A stretch of DNA of 64,000 bases from Streptomyces sp. WAC 04229 (GTDB lineage: Bacteria; Actinomycetota; Actinomycetes; Streptomycetales; Streptomycetaceae): NCBI RefSeq assembly GCF_003947455.1, contig NZ_QHJH01000009.1:39068-103067 (forward strand). Direction: 5' to 3'. The notes beneath the pieces were generated by a model. The model did not search any database and was not told the origin of the DNA. It saw only the letters and a list, made by a program, of their open reading frames with translations. A program made the position numbers and the translations under genes. How positions within the stretch are numbered: position 1 is the first letter of the stretch; each line of letters begins with the position of its first letter. Below, one piece after another: positions 1 to 9,700 of this stretch.

Positions 1-465
1 GATCGAGCGGAAGATGGCCGCCGGTGTGGTGTTGATGGTGAGCATGGGCTCGTGGACCGTCTCGGTCAGCACGTCCAGCAACCGCGACTTGCCGCAGCGC
101 TTCGCCGGCCCCACCACTGCCAACCGAGGGGCGTGCTGCCACGCCGGCTGGAGATGTGTCGCTGCCACCCACAGAGTGATCGCGTCCAGTGCCTCAGAGG
201 AGGGCGGGATCACGAACCGGGCTATCTGCGAGCGCAGCTCGTCCAGAGCCTTCGAGCCGACCGTCGGCTCCGCGTCGGGCATGGCATCCAGGCCGATCGC
301 CGGGTCCGCCTCGTTGGTGCTGTCATCGGCCCTACTGTCGCTCGGGTCCGCCCTGCCGTCGGCCTGCGCGGGACGCAGGTGGGCTCCGGGCTGGCCGGGA
401 ATGGCCGTGGCGGGCCAGGCCGCTCGTGCGGGGACGGAATAGGTCTCGGGGTTCTCGGGTTGCAC
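1..465 (-). CDS. DUF3631-type P-loop protein, N-terminal part (runs off window)
   Basis: This is the first 155 codons of a minus-strand gene that continues past base 1. I chose the GTG at 465 because AGGAG lies just upstream. The first ~80 residues are low in complexity. Then comes a segment starting LDELRSQIARFVIPPSSEAL, followed by HAPRLAVVGPAKRCGKSRLL, a P-loop-like GPAKRCGKS that is typical of DUF3631 proteins of Streptomyces mobile elements. These proteins are thought to be replication or ATPase factors of AICEs; their biochemical role is not settled. The family call rests on this motif alone. Confidence 0.6.
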   Translation of the reverse strand, partial: MQPENPETYSVPARAAWPATAIPGQPGAHLRPAQADGRADPSDSRADDSTNEADPAIGLDAMPDAEPTVGSKALDELRSQIARFVIPPSSEALDAITLWVAATHLQPAWQHAPRLAVVGPAKRCGKSRLLDVLTETVHEPMLTINTTPAAIFRSI

Positions 466-549
466 TGGGCGGCTCCTCGTCTGGCGGTTTCGGGTTTGCA
501 CACCCCTGCCGCCGGGTCGGTTCTCACGGGATTGCTGGGGAGTCTCGGG

Positions 550-575
550 GCCTCCGGCGTTGCACCGCCGGAGGC
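550..575 (-). terminator. Hairpin between the excisionase-like and DUF3631 genes
   Basis: Ten-base perfect arms GCCTCCGGCG and CGCCGGAGGC flank a 6-base loop (TTGCAC), in the 233-base gap between the two minus-strand genes. There is no T-tract, as is common in Streptomyces. It could attenuate transcription into the DUF3631 gene. Nothing else coding is evident between 466 and 698. Confidence 0.5.
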
Positions 576-698
576 TCCCCCTCTTCTCGCGGGCCTCTCG
601 GCACCGCGAGCGACCACGGACAGTACGTCCACGCCGTGCCACAGTCCAGCGTTTCTGTGTCAGCTCAGCGCAGAAGCGTCTGTTACGCGTCAGGTCCT

Positions 699-929
699 TC
701 ACGCTGCCAGCCCCAGCAAAGCCAACAAGTCTGCGGTCACCACCCGGTAGGTGTTTCCGAGACGGAGCACCTTGCACGGGTACTGGCCGCGCTTGGCGAG
801 CTCGTACCCCTTGCTCCGCCCCAGTCCCAGCGCCCGATTGCCCGTCTCCAGGTCAACGGCCGCGGGGAGCTCAAGGAGCTCCTCGCGGCTCATCCCCTTC
901 GCTCGGCCAACCTCTTCCTTCTCGCGCAT
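699..929 (-). CDS. Small excisionase-like HTH protein
   Basis: A 76-residue protein ending in a compact winged-HTH pattern: LGLGRSKGYELAKRGQYPC followed by KVLRLGNTYRVVTADLLALLG. This is the form of AlpA/Xis-like excisionases and MerR-type DNA-binding domains found next to integrases. ATG at 929 is preferred (GGAG 6 bases upstream); ATG at 893 is the alternative but has its purine run too close. It is divergent from the XRE regulator. As an excision factor it would bind near the attachment sites and direct the integrase toward excision; that role is inferred from context. Confidence 0.6.
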   Translation of the reverse strand: MREKEEVGRAKGMSREELLELPAAVDLETGNRALGLGRSKGYELAKRGQYPCKVLRLGNTYRVVTADLLALLGLAA

Positions 930-1013
930 GCGCGCTCCATCCACGACTGAGCCCACGGCGAACGCGCCCATCGCGCCCGTCTCCAGGTCTTGGAATCAAC
1001 GCTAAGCGAGCTA

Positions 1014-1032
1014 CTGTGTCTAAATGACACAG
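1014..1032. promoter_or_regulatory. 19-bp palindromic operator over the XRE start codon
   Basis: CTGTGTC taaat GACACAG has perfect 7-base arms and spans the ATG at 1024. A TACTGT hexamer (1012-1017) could be a -10 box giving a leaderless transcript. The position suggests that the XRE protein represses its own gene and the integrase downstream of it. Confidence 0.55.
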
Positions 1033-1725
1033 CGCCGTAGCGATCCTGGATCTAAGAAGGTCGACGACGAGGACGACGTCCCGGAGTGGGTGGATCAGGT
1101 CATGGCCACCGTGGCCGCCGAAGTCCGCAGACGACGGAAGGAACTGAGTTGGAGTGCACAGGACTTGGCCGACAAGTGCGAGGAGATCGGCCACCCGATC
1201 CCCCGCAACGTCATCGCCAACATGGAGTCCGGACGCCGCTCCAACCTTCCCCTGGTCGACGTCATCGTCTTGGCCGAAGCCCTGAACACCCCGCCCATCT
1301 GCCTCGTCTACCCGGTCGGATACGTCGACGACGTGCAGCGACTCCCGCTTCAGCACCCCACCACGGCGCTGGACGCGCTGCGCCGCTTCACCGGGGAGGA
1401 GACCGACCTCGGCACGGACGACGACATGCTCCGCTACTTCCGCGCCCACCACGCCGCCGAGGAGCAACTACGGAAGGCGCGCCGCGACGAGGACCACGCG
1501 CGCTACCACGCCGAGACCGCCCCGAACGCCGACCGTAAAGCCGAGGCCCTCCGCTCTCAGGCGCGTGCCGCCGAGGCGGCCGACGACGCCGCCAGCCAAC
1601 TGCGCAGAATCCGCGCGTTCATCCGGGAAGAGGGCGTCACTCCCCCGTCCCTGTGGCCAGACGTGGCCACCGCGATCGACTCATCTGGGAGCGATCCCGA
1701 GACCACCGAGGAGAATGATCTTTGA
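1024..1725 (+). CDS. XRE-family regulator of the integrated element
   Basis: A 233-residue protein. Residues ~28-80 form an XRE-type helix-turn-helix (VRRRRKELSWSAQDLADKCE followed by PIPRNVIANMESGRRSNLPL). The rest is a charged, probably coiled-coil C-terminus. No Shine-Dalgarno sequence precedes the ATG and a possible -10 lies immediately upstream, so the mRNA may be leaderless. The stop overlaps the TTG start of the integrase (TTGA), so the two are likely translationally coupled. It probably controls integration and excision; the target is inferred from the palindrome at its own start. Confidence 0.75.
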   Translation: MTQRRSDPGSKKVDDEDDVPEWVDQVMATVAAEVRRRRKELSWSAQDLADKCEEIGHPIPRNVIANMESGRRSNLPLVDVIVLAEALNTPPICLVYPVGYVDDVQRLPLQHPTTALDALRRFTGEETDLGTDDDMLRYFRAHHAAEEQLRKARRDEDHARYHAETAPNADRKAEALRSQARAAEAADDAASQLRRIRAFIREEGVTPPSLWPDVATAIDSSGSDPETTEENDL

Positions 1726-3392
1726 AGGGCTCCACCTACCGCCGCTGCTCCTGTCGCGACCCGAAGACCGGCAAGGAACTCGGCACCTCCTGCCCCAAGC
1801 GCAACAGCAGGAACCACTGCACCTACTCCGTACGCCAGGAGCTCTCGCCCCGCGAGGACGGCAGTCGGCGTTCCTTCGCCCGAGGCGGGTACAGCAGCCT
1901 CAAGGCGGCCCAGGCCGACCTCGACCACGTGCGCGCCCTCCTCGGGCTGGCCGAATCGGACGACCCCGAGGGCACCGAACTGATCGCCGAGATGCTGGCC
2001 GAGGTCAGCCGCGAACGGTCCTCTCTGCCCGAGGTCGAGGAGACGAGGCGGCGTCTCAACTCCGGCCAGGACCTCATCGGCAGCTTGACCGTGGCCGAGT
2101 GGCTCGACCGGTGGCTGCCTGGCAAGCGCATACGCAAGTCCGGCCTCAACCGCTACGAGACCGACATCCGCGTGCACCTGAAGCCTCGCATCGGGAACCG
2201 CCGCCTGGACCGACTCCGCGTGAGCCACCTCAGCGAGATGTTCACGGACATCCGCGACGCGAACGCCCAGATCCTGGAGGACAACGCTCAACGGCGCGCC
2301 GCACTCGACGAGCTGGCGACCATACCGTGGAAGGGCGGGGAGCGCGCCCGCCGCAAGTCGATGAAGACCGCGATCGACGAGATGCCGCCCTTCCGCCGCA
2401 TCACCGGTCCCGCCACGCGCCAGCACGTCAAGGCCACCCTCCGTGCGGCCCTGAACGACGCGATCGGGCAGCAGATCATCACCTTCAACCCCGCCGCCCA
2501 CGTCGAGATCGATCCCGTACGCAAGCCGAAGGCGCTCGTGTGGACGGACGAGCGGGTCGCCAAGTGGGAGCAGACGGGCGAGAAGCCGTCACCGGTGATG
2601 GTCTGGACGCCGCAGCAGACAGGAGCGTTCCTCGACTTCGTCGCCGAAGACCGGCTGTACGCGATGTGGCACCTGATCGCCTTCCGTGGCCTTCGCCGTG
2701 GCGAGGCGTGCGGGCAGCCGTGGTCGGAGACGAACCTCGACACGCACGCCCTGACCGTCTCCTCCCAACTCGTGCAGGACGGCTGGGGGGTCGAGGCGTC
2801 CGATCCCAAGACGGACAGCGGGTATCGCGTGGTCGCGCTCGACGACGACACCGTGGACGTCCTGAAGCGGCACCGTGCGCGGCAGGAGGCCGACCGCCAG
2901 GAGTGGGGCACCGCCTGGGTCGAGACGGGGAACGTCTTCACCCAGGAGGACGGGTCCTGGCTCCACCCGGGCAAGGTGACCGATCTCTTCGAGCGTCTCG
3001 TCGCCGCATCCGGACTTCCGCCGATCCGTCTGCACGACCTCCGCCACGGCGCCGCCACCCTGATGCTCGCCGCTGACATCGACATCAAGATCGTGTCGGA
3101 CACCCTCGGTCACAGTGATACCCGGATCACTCGGGACATCTACCAGAGCGTCCTGCCCCAGGTCGGCAGGAGCGCCGCCGAGGCGACCGCGAAGCTGGTC
3201 CCACTTCAGCGCAAGACCGAGGCCGAGAAGGCGGCGCGCAAGGCCGCGAAGAAGGAGAAGGCGAAGAAGGAGAAGGCCAAGAAGGCTGCGGCCAAGAACG
3301 CCGGCAAGGCGAAGGGCGGCAAGCCGAAGACCAAGGCGAACGCCCCAGGCAAGGGCGCCAAGAAGCCCAAGCGCGGCAAGTCCCAGAAGTAG
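1722..3392 (+). CDS. int: Tyrosine site-specific integrase
   Basis: A 556-residue tyrosine recombinase that would insert the element into the adjacent tRNA-Thr. TTG 1722 is the start, with GAGGAG 9 bases upstream and a TTGA overlap with the XRE gene. An N-terminal Cys-rich stretch (YRRCSCRDPKTGKEL) and SAM-like core-binding domain precede the catalytic domain, which has Arg in FRGLRRGEA (~323), HDLRH (~437-441) and the nucleophile Tyr in TRDIYQSVL (~472). After ~residue 490 there is an unusual ~60-residue Lys/Ala-rich tail resembling histone H1, which probably adds non-specific DNA binding. Confidence 0.93.
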   Translation: MKGSTYRRCSCRDPKTGKELGTSCPKRNSRNHCTYSVRQELSPREDGSRRSFARGGYSSLKAAQADLDHVRALLGLAESDDPEGTELIAEMLAEVSRERSSLPEVEETRRRLNSGQDLIGSLTVAEWLDRWLPGKRIRKSGLNRYETDIRVHLKPRIGNRRLDRLRVSHLSEMFTDIRDANAQILEDNAQRRAALDELATIPWKGGERARRKSMKTAIDEMPPFRRITGPATRQHVKATLRAALNDAIGQQIITFNPAAHVEIDPVRKPKALVWTDERVAKWEQTGEKPSPVMVWTPQQTGAFLDFVAEDRLYAMWHLIAFRGLRRGEACGQPWSETNLDTHALTVSSQLVQDGWGVEASDPKTDSGYRVVALDDDTVDVLKRHRARQEADRQEWGTAWVETGNVFTQEDGSWLHPGKVTDLFERLVAASGLPPIRLHDLRHGAATLMLAADIDIKIVSDTLGHSDTRITRDIYQSVLPQVGRSAAEATAKLVPLQRKTEAEKAARKAAKKEKAKKEKAKKAAAKNAGKAKGGKPKTKANAPGKGAKKPKRGKSQK

Positions 3393-3480
3393 GTTCCCGA
3401 GCGGCTCCGCTCACGCATCGCTCACGCAAGCAAAGTCACGGCACCTCGGCCGTGTGACGCGTCATGCCCCACGCAACAGA

Positions 3481-3511
3481 AAACCCCAGGTCACGAGCTA
3501 TGCGACCTAGG
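3481..3511. terminator. Hairpin between integrase and tRNA 3' end
   Basis: AACCCCAGGTC and GACCTAGGGTT pair at 10 of 11 positions around an 11-base loop, 7 bases from the tRNA 3' end. It may terminate the integrase or tRNA transcripts, or be an arm-type integrase site. The 3393-3480 gap shows no gene. Confidence 0.5.
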
Positions 3512-3517
3512 GTTCGA

Positions 3518-3594
3518 TGGAGCCGCCTTCGGGATTCGAACCCGAGACCTACGCATTACGAGTGCGTTGCTCTGGCCATCTGAGCTAAGGCGGC
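3518..3594 (-). tRNA. tRNA-Thr (anticodon CGT), attachment site of the left element
   Basis: A 77-nt cloverleaf with acceptor GCCGCCT/AGGCGGC, discriminator T and an encoded CCA. The anticodon stem ACGCA/TGCGT encloses loop CTCGTAA, giving anticodon CGT for ACG codons. The T-arm carries GGTTCGAATCC. The integrase-bearing element abuts its 3' end, so the 3' half is the probable att core; the duplicate copy should lie at the far end of the element. Confidence 0.95.
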
Positions 3595-3662
3595 TTGTGC
3601 TGGGCACCATGGTGCGATCAGCGACGTCGGTAAGTCTACACAGTTTCCGGGGGTGCTCCGTA

Positions 3663-3693
3663 CCCGCCCCGGAGGCCAAGGTTCCGGGGCGGG
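3663..3693 (-). terminator. Terminator of the TAP-family peptidase gene
   Basis: Perfect 11-base arms CCCGCCCCGGA and TCCGGGGCGGG with a 9-base loop lie about 30 bases past the stop codon of the minus-strand peptidase gene. Confidence 0.7.
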
Positions 3694-3721
3694 CGGCGCA
3701 GGTGGGGTGGGTGAGGGGCGG

Positions 3722-5338
3722 CTACGAGCAGCGCTTGCCGTCCTCGGGGGCGGTGCCGCGGAGCAGGTACGTGTCGATCGCCGAGTCGATGCAGGTGCTG
3801 CCGCGGCCGTACGCGGTGTGGCCGTCTCCCTCGTAGGTGAGGAGGCGGCCGGAGGAGAGCTGGTCGGCCAGGGCCTCGGCCCAGCGGTAGGGGGTGGCCG
3901 GGTCGCGGGTGGTGCCGACCACGACGATCGGGCTGGCACCGGCGGCCTCGATGCGGTGGGGCTCGCCCGAGGCCTGCACCGGCCAGTACGTGCAGTTCAG
4001 GGAGGCCCAGGCCAGGCCCTCACCGAAGACGGGGGACGCCTTCTCGAAGTCGGGGAGGGAGTCGCGGACCTCGTCGGGCGAGGAGAAGGCCGCGGGGAGG
4101 TCGAGGCAGTTCACGGCGGCGTTCGCGAACATCAGGTTGCTGTAGCCGCCGTCGGCCTCGCGCTCGTAGTAGCTGTCGGACAGGGCGAGCAGGCCGGCGC
4201 CGTCGTTCTCCTTCGTCGCCGAGGTCAGCGACTCGCGCAGCCGCTGCCAGGCGCCCTCGTCGTACATCGCCGCGATCACGCCGGTGGTGGCCAGGGACTC
4301 GGTGAGCTTGCGCCCGTCGGCGTCGCCGGTGGGGATCGGCTTGGCGTCCAGGTCGCCGAAGAACGCCTTCAGGTTCTTGCCCACCTGGGTGGGGGTGGTG
4401 TTCTTGTCGCCGAGGGGGCAGTCGGCGCGGCGTACGCAGTCCTTCGCGAAGGACTGGAAGGCGGTGTCGAAGCCCGCCGTCTGCTCCAGGTTCAGCCGGC
4501 GGGCGGGCAGCGACGGGTCCATCGCGCCGTCCAGCACCAGGCGCCCGGCCCGGTCCGGGAAGAGCCCCGCGTACGTCGCGCCGAGGAGCGTGCCGTACGA
4601 CGCTCCGACATAGGTCAGTTTGTCGTCGCCCAGCACCGCGCGCAGGACGTCCATGTCGCGGGCGGCCTCGACCGTCGAGACGTGGCGCAGCAGCTTCGGC
4701 GAGTCCGCCCCGCAGCCCTCGGCGAACTCCTTGTACGCGTCGACCAGCTCATCCGTCTCGTCCTGGTCGTCCGGGGTGACGTCGGTCCGCGTGTACGCGT
4801 CCATCTCGCGGCCGTCCAGGCACTCGATGGGCTCGCTGCGGGCCACGCCACGCGGATCGACCGCCACCATGTCGTACTGGGCGCGGACCTTCTCCGGGTA
4901 GCCGATGCCCGCGTACTGCTGCAGGTAGCCGATGGCCGAGCCGCCGGGTCCGCCCGGGTTGACCAGGAGGGAGCCGAGGCGCTTGCCGGGGCCGGTGGCC
5001 TTCTTGCGGGCCACCGCGAGGCGGACGTCGCCCTCGGCCGGTTTCGCGTAGTCGAGCGGGGCCTTCATGGTGGCGCACTGGAAGCCGGGGACACCGCAGT
5101 CGCGCCAGCCGAGCTTCTGCTCGTAGTACGGCGACAGCTCGGCGGGCGTGGCCTTCGGCAGCGAGGCCAGGGACGCCGTCGCCGACTCCGTCGCCCCTGC
5201 CGCCTGAGCCGCCGGGCCGGCGGACGTCGACGCGCCCCCCGCCGAGCAGGCGGTGGCGAGCAGCGCGGCGGCGAGGAACGTGGCTCGGATCCGGATGCCG
5301 CCGATGCGGGTCCTGCGGTGAGTGCGCCTTGTGTGCAT
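3722..5338 (-). CDS. Secreted alpha/beta-hydrolase lipoprotein, tripeptidyl aminopeptidase-like
   Basis: A 538-residue exported serine peptidase. An Arg-rich signal peptide ends in lipobox LLATAC, so it should be anchored to the outer face of the membrane. The alpha/beta-hydrolase core shows oxyanion-loop LLVNPGGPGGSA (~125), nucleophile elbow GASYG (~245), acid in GTTRDPATPY (~475) and His in EGDGHTAYGR. The C-terminus matches the TAP-like domain of Streptomyces SlpD/SlpE/TAP mycelial proteases, which remove N-terminal tripeptides. It is a single gene flanked by the tRNA and the replication genes. Confidence 0.88.
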   Translation of the reverse strand: MHTRRTHRRTRIGGIRIRATFLAAALLATACSAGGASTSAGPAAQAAGATESATASLASLPKATPAELSPYYEQKLGWRDCGVPGFQCATMKAPLDYAKPAEGDVRLAVARKKATGPGKRLGSLLVNPGGPGGSAIGYLQQYAGIGYPEKVRAQYDMVAVDPRGVARSEPIECLDGREMDAYTRTDVTPDDQDETDELVDAYKEFAEGCGADSPKLLRHVSTVEAARDMDVLRAVLGDDKLTYVGASYGTLLGATYAGLFPDRAGRLVLDGAMDPSLPARRLNLEQTAGFDTAFQSFAKDCVRRADCPLGDKNTTPTQVGKNLKAFFGDLDAKPIPTGDADGRKLTESLATTGVIAAMYDEGAWQRLRESLTSATKENDGAGLLALSDSYYEREADGGYSNLMFANAAVNCLDLPAAFSSPDEVRDSLPDFEKASPVFGEGLAWASLNCTYWPVQASGEPHRIEAAGASPIVVVGTTRDPATPYRWAEALADQLSSGRLLTYEGDGHTAYGRGSTCIDSAIDTYLLRGTAPEDGKRCS

Positions 5339-5445
5339 TCAGCGAGCGTAACTCTCCGCGACGACGCTGATGCGGTGCGTGGTTCGCGTGCCTCGTTCGT
5401 GTTACCCCGTCAAGCGGATGCGGCGCGCCAGGAGGGCGGCCGGGC

Positions 5446-6651
5446 TCAGCCCGCTCTGAGCGCCATGGTCATCGCCTCCACCGCCAGCAGCGGCGGCACA
5501 TTGCGGTCCAGGGCGTCACCGCAGGCGGCGATCGCCTCGATGCGGCGCAGGGTCGCTTCGGGTGAGCTGGCGTGGGTCAGCCGGTCCAGGGCGTCCTGCG
5601 CGTCGGCGTTGGCGATCGCCACGCGGGAGCCGAGCTGGAGGGCGAGGACGTCGCGGTAGAAGGCGGTGAGGTCGGTCAGGGCGAGGTCGAGGCTGTTGCG
5701 TTGCGTGCGCGTTCTGCGGCGCTTCTGGTCGGCCTCCAGATCCTTGATCACGCCTGCCGTGCCGCGTGGCAGCCGGCCGCCCTGGGCCGCGCCCAGCGCC
5801 GCCTTCAGCTCCTCGGTCTCCTTGGTCTCGACCTCCTCGGCGAGCTGCTTGGCGTCCTCCGCCGCCGCGTCGACCAGTTCCTGCGCCGCCCGGAGGGCGC
5901 CGCCGACGTCCTCTACCCGCAGCGGCATCTTCAGCACGGCGGCCCGGCGCTCCCGGGCGGCCGGGTCGGTGGCCAGGCGGCGGGCGTGCTCGACGTGGCC
6001 CTGGGTGGCCCGGGCCGCCGCGGCGGCGAGGTCCGGTTCGATGCCCTCCCGGCGTACGAGCATGTCGGCGACGGCGTCCACCGATGGTGTGCGCAGGTTC
6101 AGGTGGCGGCAGCGGGAGCGGATGGTGGGCAGGACGTCCTCGATGGACGGGGCGCACAGCATCCAGACGGTCCGCGGGGCGGGCTCCTCGACGGCCTTGA
6201 GGACGGCGTTGGCCGACTTCTCGTTGAGCCGCTCGGCGTCCTCGACGAGGATGATCTGCCAGCGCCCGTTCGCCGGCGAGGTGAACGACTTGCGGACCGT
6301 GTCCCGCATGTCCCGCACCAGGATCTCCGCGCCCACCGCGCTCACCGTGCTGACGTCCGCGTGGGTGCCGAGGAGCGCCGTGTGGCAGCCGTCGCAGAAG
6401 CCGCAGCCGGGGACGCCCCCGAGGGCGCGGTCGGGGCTCACGCACTGGAGCGCGGCGGCGAAGGCCCGCGCCGTCTGTGTGACTCCCGCGCCGGGCGGGC
6501 CGGTGAACAGCCAGGCGTGCGTCATGCTCGACGCCTCCGGCGGCGGGCCCGCCGCCGCGGCGGCGGTGACGAAGGCGTCGGCGTCCCGGGCAGCGGTGGT
6601 GAGCTGCTCGCTCACCTTCTCCTGCCCGACGAGGTCGTCCCACACGGTCAT
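5446..6651 (-). CDS. holB: DNA polymerase III, delta-prime subunit
   Basis: A 401-residue clamp-loader subunit that helps load the sliding clamp during replication. The start MTVWDDLVGQEKV is typical of actinobacterial delta-prime. The AAA+ module has a Cys4 zinc module (CVSPDRALGGVPGCGFCDGC, ~80-100), the sensor region ILVEDAERLNEKSANAVLKA and SRC motif TIRSRCRHL. The P-loop is degenerate: GPPGAGVTQT has no Lys, as expected for a subunit that does not hydrolyse ATP. It lies 132 bases downstream of tmk, an arrangement common in Streptomyces. Confidence 0.92.
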   Translation of the reverse strand: MTVWDDLVGQEKVSEQLTTAARDADAFVTAAAAAGPPPEASSMTHAWLFTGPPGAGVTQTARAFAAALQCVSPDRALGGVPGCGFCDGCHTALLGTHADVSTVSAVGAEILVRDMRDTVRKSFTSPANGRWQIILVEDAERLNEKSANAVLKAVEEPAPRTVWMLCAPSIEDVLPTIRSRCRHLNLRTPSVDAVADMLVRREGIEPDLAAAAARATQGHVEHARRLATDPAARERRAAVLKMPLRVEDVGGALRAAQELVDAAAEDAKQLAEEVETKETEELKAALGAAQGGRLPRGTAGVIKDLEADQKRRRTRTQRNSLDLALTDLTAFYRDVLALQLGSRVAIANADAQDALDRLTHASSPEATLRRIEAIAACGDALDRNVPPLLAVEAMTMALRAG

Positions 6652-6747
6652 GGGTCACGCCGTCCTTCCGTCACGCTCCGCCGTCGCACCGCGCCGCACC
6701 CGTCCGCGACGCGCCTTCCATTGTGCGGGGCGGCACTGACAACGAGG

Positions 6748-6780
6748 CCGGGCCCCGCGACCGACGGGCCCGGGGCCCGG
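6748..6780 (-). terminator. Hairpin downstream of tmk
   Basis: Perfect 10-base arms CCGGGCCCCG and CGGGGCCCGG lie immediately after the tmk stop. It may reduce but not fully block transcription into holB. Confidence 0.6.
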
Positions 6781-6783
6781 GGC

Positions 6784-9700
6784 TCAGCGGCGCCCGCGGC
6801 CCTTGCCCCGGCGGCCATCGTCGCCACCGCGGCCGCCGGGGCCCTCGTCGCCCCGGCCGTGCTCGTCCTCGCGCGGCCCGAGCAGTTCGTCCGCCAGGGT
6901 CGGCAGGTCGTCGAGCGGCGTCTCCTCGGCCCAGTCGGAACGGCGCCGGCGGGGCGGCGCCTGGTCCGGGTCGATCTGGGGCAGCTCGCGCGTACGGTCC
7001 CGTGCCTCGGCCTCCCGGGTGCGGTCGGCACCACCGTCGCCGGGGCCGTCCTCCCGGAAGTAGCCCGGCGGGACCCGGTCGGCGGGGTCGTCGCCGCGTA
7101 CGGGCGGCAGCACCGCCGTCTCGTCCGCGGCGCCCGGCGTCACCGGGGGCAGGACCGCCGTCTCGTCGACGTCCCGCGGCTCCACGGCCGGCAGCACCGT
7201 CGTCTCGTCCGCCGAACCGGCCGGCTCGGGCGGCTTGGGCAGCTCGGCCGTCACCTCGGACTCGGACTCCAGGGACCCGGACGCCGCGGATGCTCCGGAC
7301 GCCCCGTCGGCCCGGGATCCGTGCCCGGATCCGTCCTCGGTGTCGCCGTCCCGCGTGTCCCGCACCGGCCGCAGGACGGCCGTGTCCTCCACGGGGCCGC
7401 CGGAGGCGTTCGTCGGGGTCACCACCGGCGTCGGCACGGTCGCGGCGTCCGCGGGGGCCGCGGTCCGCTTGGGCCGGGGCGCGTCGGCGGCGGGCGGCGC
7501 CGACGCCTTGGGGCCCGCGGAGGCCGCGGCAGCCGCAGCCTCCGCCGCCCGGCGCGCCTCCTCGGCCCGCAGCAGGGCCTCCTCGGCCTTGCGCTGCTTC
7601 TCCAGCCGCCGGGCCTCGGCCTCGGCGTGCAGCCGGGCCTCCTCCTCGGCCTGCCTGCGGCGGCGTTCCTCCTCGGCCCGCAGCCGCGCCTCCTCCTCGG
7701 CGCGTGCCTTCTCCTCGGCGAGGAGCCGTACCCGCTCCTCCTCTGCCTTCCGGCTCGCTTCCTCGGCCCGGAGCCGGGCCTCCTCCGCCTGCCGCTCGGC
7801 CTCGCGCCGCTGCGCCTCCTCCAGTTCGCGGCGCTTGCGCTCCTCCTCCTCGGCGCGCAGCCGCTCCAGCTGCTCGAGGCGCTCGCGCTCCAGGCGCTCC
7901 TCCTCGGCCTTGCGCGCGGCCTCTTCCTCGGCCTTGCGGCGGGCCTCCTCCTCGGCCTTGCGGCGCGCCTCCTCCCGGGCCTTGATCTCGGCCTCGGACA
8001 GCGGCAGCACCTGGTCGAGCCGGTGGCGTACGACGGTGCCGACGGCCTCGGGCTCCTGGCCCGCGTCGACGACGAGGTAGCGCCCCGGGTCGGCGGCGGC
8101 GAGGGTGAGGAAACCGGAGCGCACCCGCGCGTGGAACTCGGCGGGCTCCGACTCCAGCCGGTCCGGCGCCTCGGTGAACCGCTCGCGCGCGGTCTCCGGG
8201 GAGACGTCCAGCAGCACGGTCAGGTGCGGTACGAGCCCGTTGGTGGCCCAGCGGTTGATGCGGGCGATCTCGGTCGGCGACAGGTCGCGTCCGGCGCCCT
8301 GGTAGGCGACCGAGGAGTCGATGTAGCGGTCGGAGATGACCACGGCGCCGCGCTCCAGCGCGGGCCGGACCACGGTGTCGACGTGCTCCGCGCGGTCGGC
8401 GGCGTACAGCAGCGCCTCCGCGCGGTGCGACAGACCGGCGCTGGAGACGTCCAGCAGGATGGAGCGCAGGCGCTTGCCCACCGGGGTCGCCCCCGGCTCG
8501 CGCGTGAGCACGACTTCGTGCCCCTTGCCCCGGATCCACTCGGCGAGGGCCTCGGCCTGGGTGGACTTCCCGGCGCCGTCACCGCCCTCCAGGGCGATGA
8601 AGAAGCCGCCCGTCGCGGGCGTCGGCACCGGGTCGTCGCCGCCGAGCAGGGCGTCCCGCAGGTCGTGCCGGAGCGGAACGCCGGACCGGTCGTCGACCTT
8701 GGCCAGCACCAGCGCGGCCACCGGCAGCAGCAGCGCGCCGACGAGCATCAGGACGAACGCGGCGCCGCCGTGCGCGAAGACGAACTTGCCGCTCTCCAGG
8801 CGGTGCGGGCCGATCGCCGCGGCGACCACGGGTGCGACGACGGCGCCGAGGGCCACGCAGACCCGGACGACCGCGTGCAGGTGCTCGGTCGTGCGGGCCC
8901 GGCGGCCGTCCTCGGTCTCCTGGTCGAGCAGCGCGTGCCCGGTGTTCGCGGTCACGCCCGCGCCGACACCGGCCAGCACGAGGAGCAGCAGCACGGTGGT
9001 GTCGTCCGGGACGAGGCCGGCGGCCAGCAGGGCGACGCCGGCGAAGGCGATCGCCAGCGCGAGCAGGCGGCGTCGCGACAGGGAGGGCAGCAGGGCGGGG
9101 GCCGTGCGGATGCCGACTACGACGCCACCGGTGAGCGCGCCCACCATCAGCCCGTACAACACGGGGCCGCCGCCCAGGTCCTTGGCGTGCAGCACCGCCA
9201 CGGCGACCACGGCGGCCACGACGGCGGCGACCGCCGCGCAGGCGAAGACCAGCAGGGGCAGGACGCCGGTGCGGCCCTTGTCGACGCCGGTGCCGCTCTT
9301 GGGACGGCGCAGGCCCTCCAGCGGCGACCGCGCGCGCGGGGTGCGGACGCCGGGCAGCTCCAGGAAGGTCACCACGGACAGGGACGCGGCGAAGAGACCG
9401 GCCGCGACGTACGAGGCGAGCGCCGCCTGGTGCTCGGCGAACCAGTCGATGCCGGCGCCCAGCAGGTTGTTCACCAGTGCCGCGACGACCAGTACGGCGG
9501 CGGCGAGCGGGATCGCGACGAAGCCCGTGCGCAGCGACAGGCGGCGCAGCGTGTCCATGTGGTCGGGCAGCGGCCGTACGGTCGCGCCCTCCAGGGGCGG
9601 CGCCGGCAGCAGCGCGGGGGCCGCGCTCTCGCGGCACACCGTCCAGAAGCGCTCGGCGACGCCGGTGACGAAGGCGGTCACCAGGAGCACGGCGAGGGCG

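Larger units (their letters stand above)
1..3520. mobile_element. Right end of an AICE-like integrated element at tRNA-Thr (partial)
   Basis: A tyrosine integrase, XRE regulator, excisionase-like gene and DUF3631-type P-loop protein lie directly against the 3' end of a tRNA-Thr gene, with the integrase nearest the tRNA. This is the usual layout of Streptomyces integrative elements that use tRNA 3' ends as attB. The other end lies outside the window, so neither the second attachment repeat nor the transfer genes can be seen. The class assignment is an inference from gene content. Confidence 0.7.

Noticed and set aside
222..632. 136-codon minus-strand frame near the left edge
   Set aside because: It is Arg/Pro-rich and lies out of frame with the DUF3631-type gene that reads through 1-465 with a good start and ribosome site.
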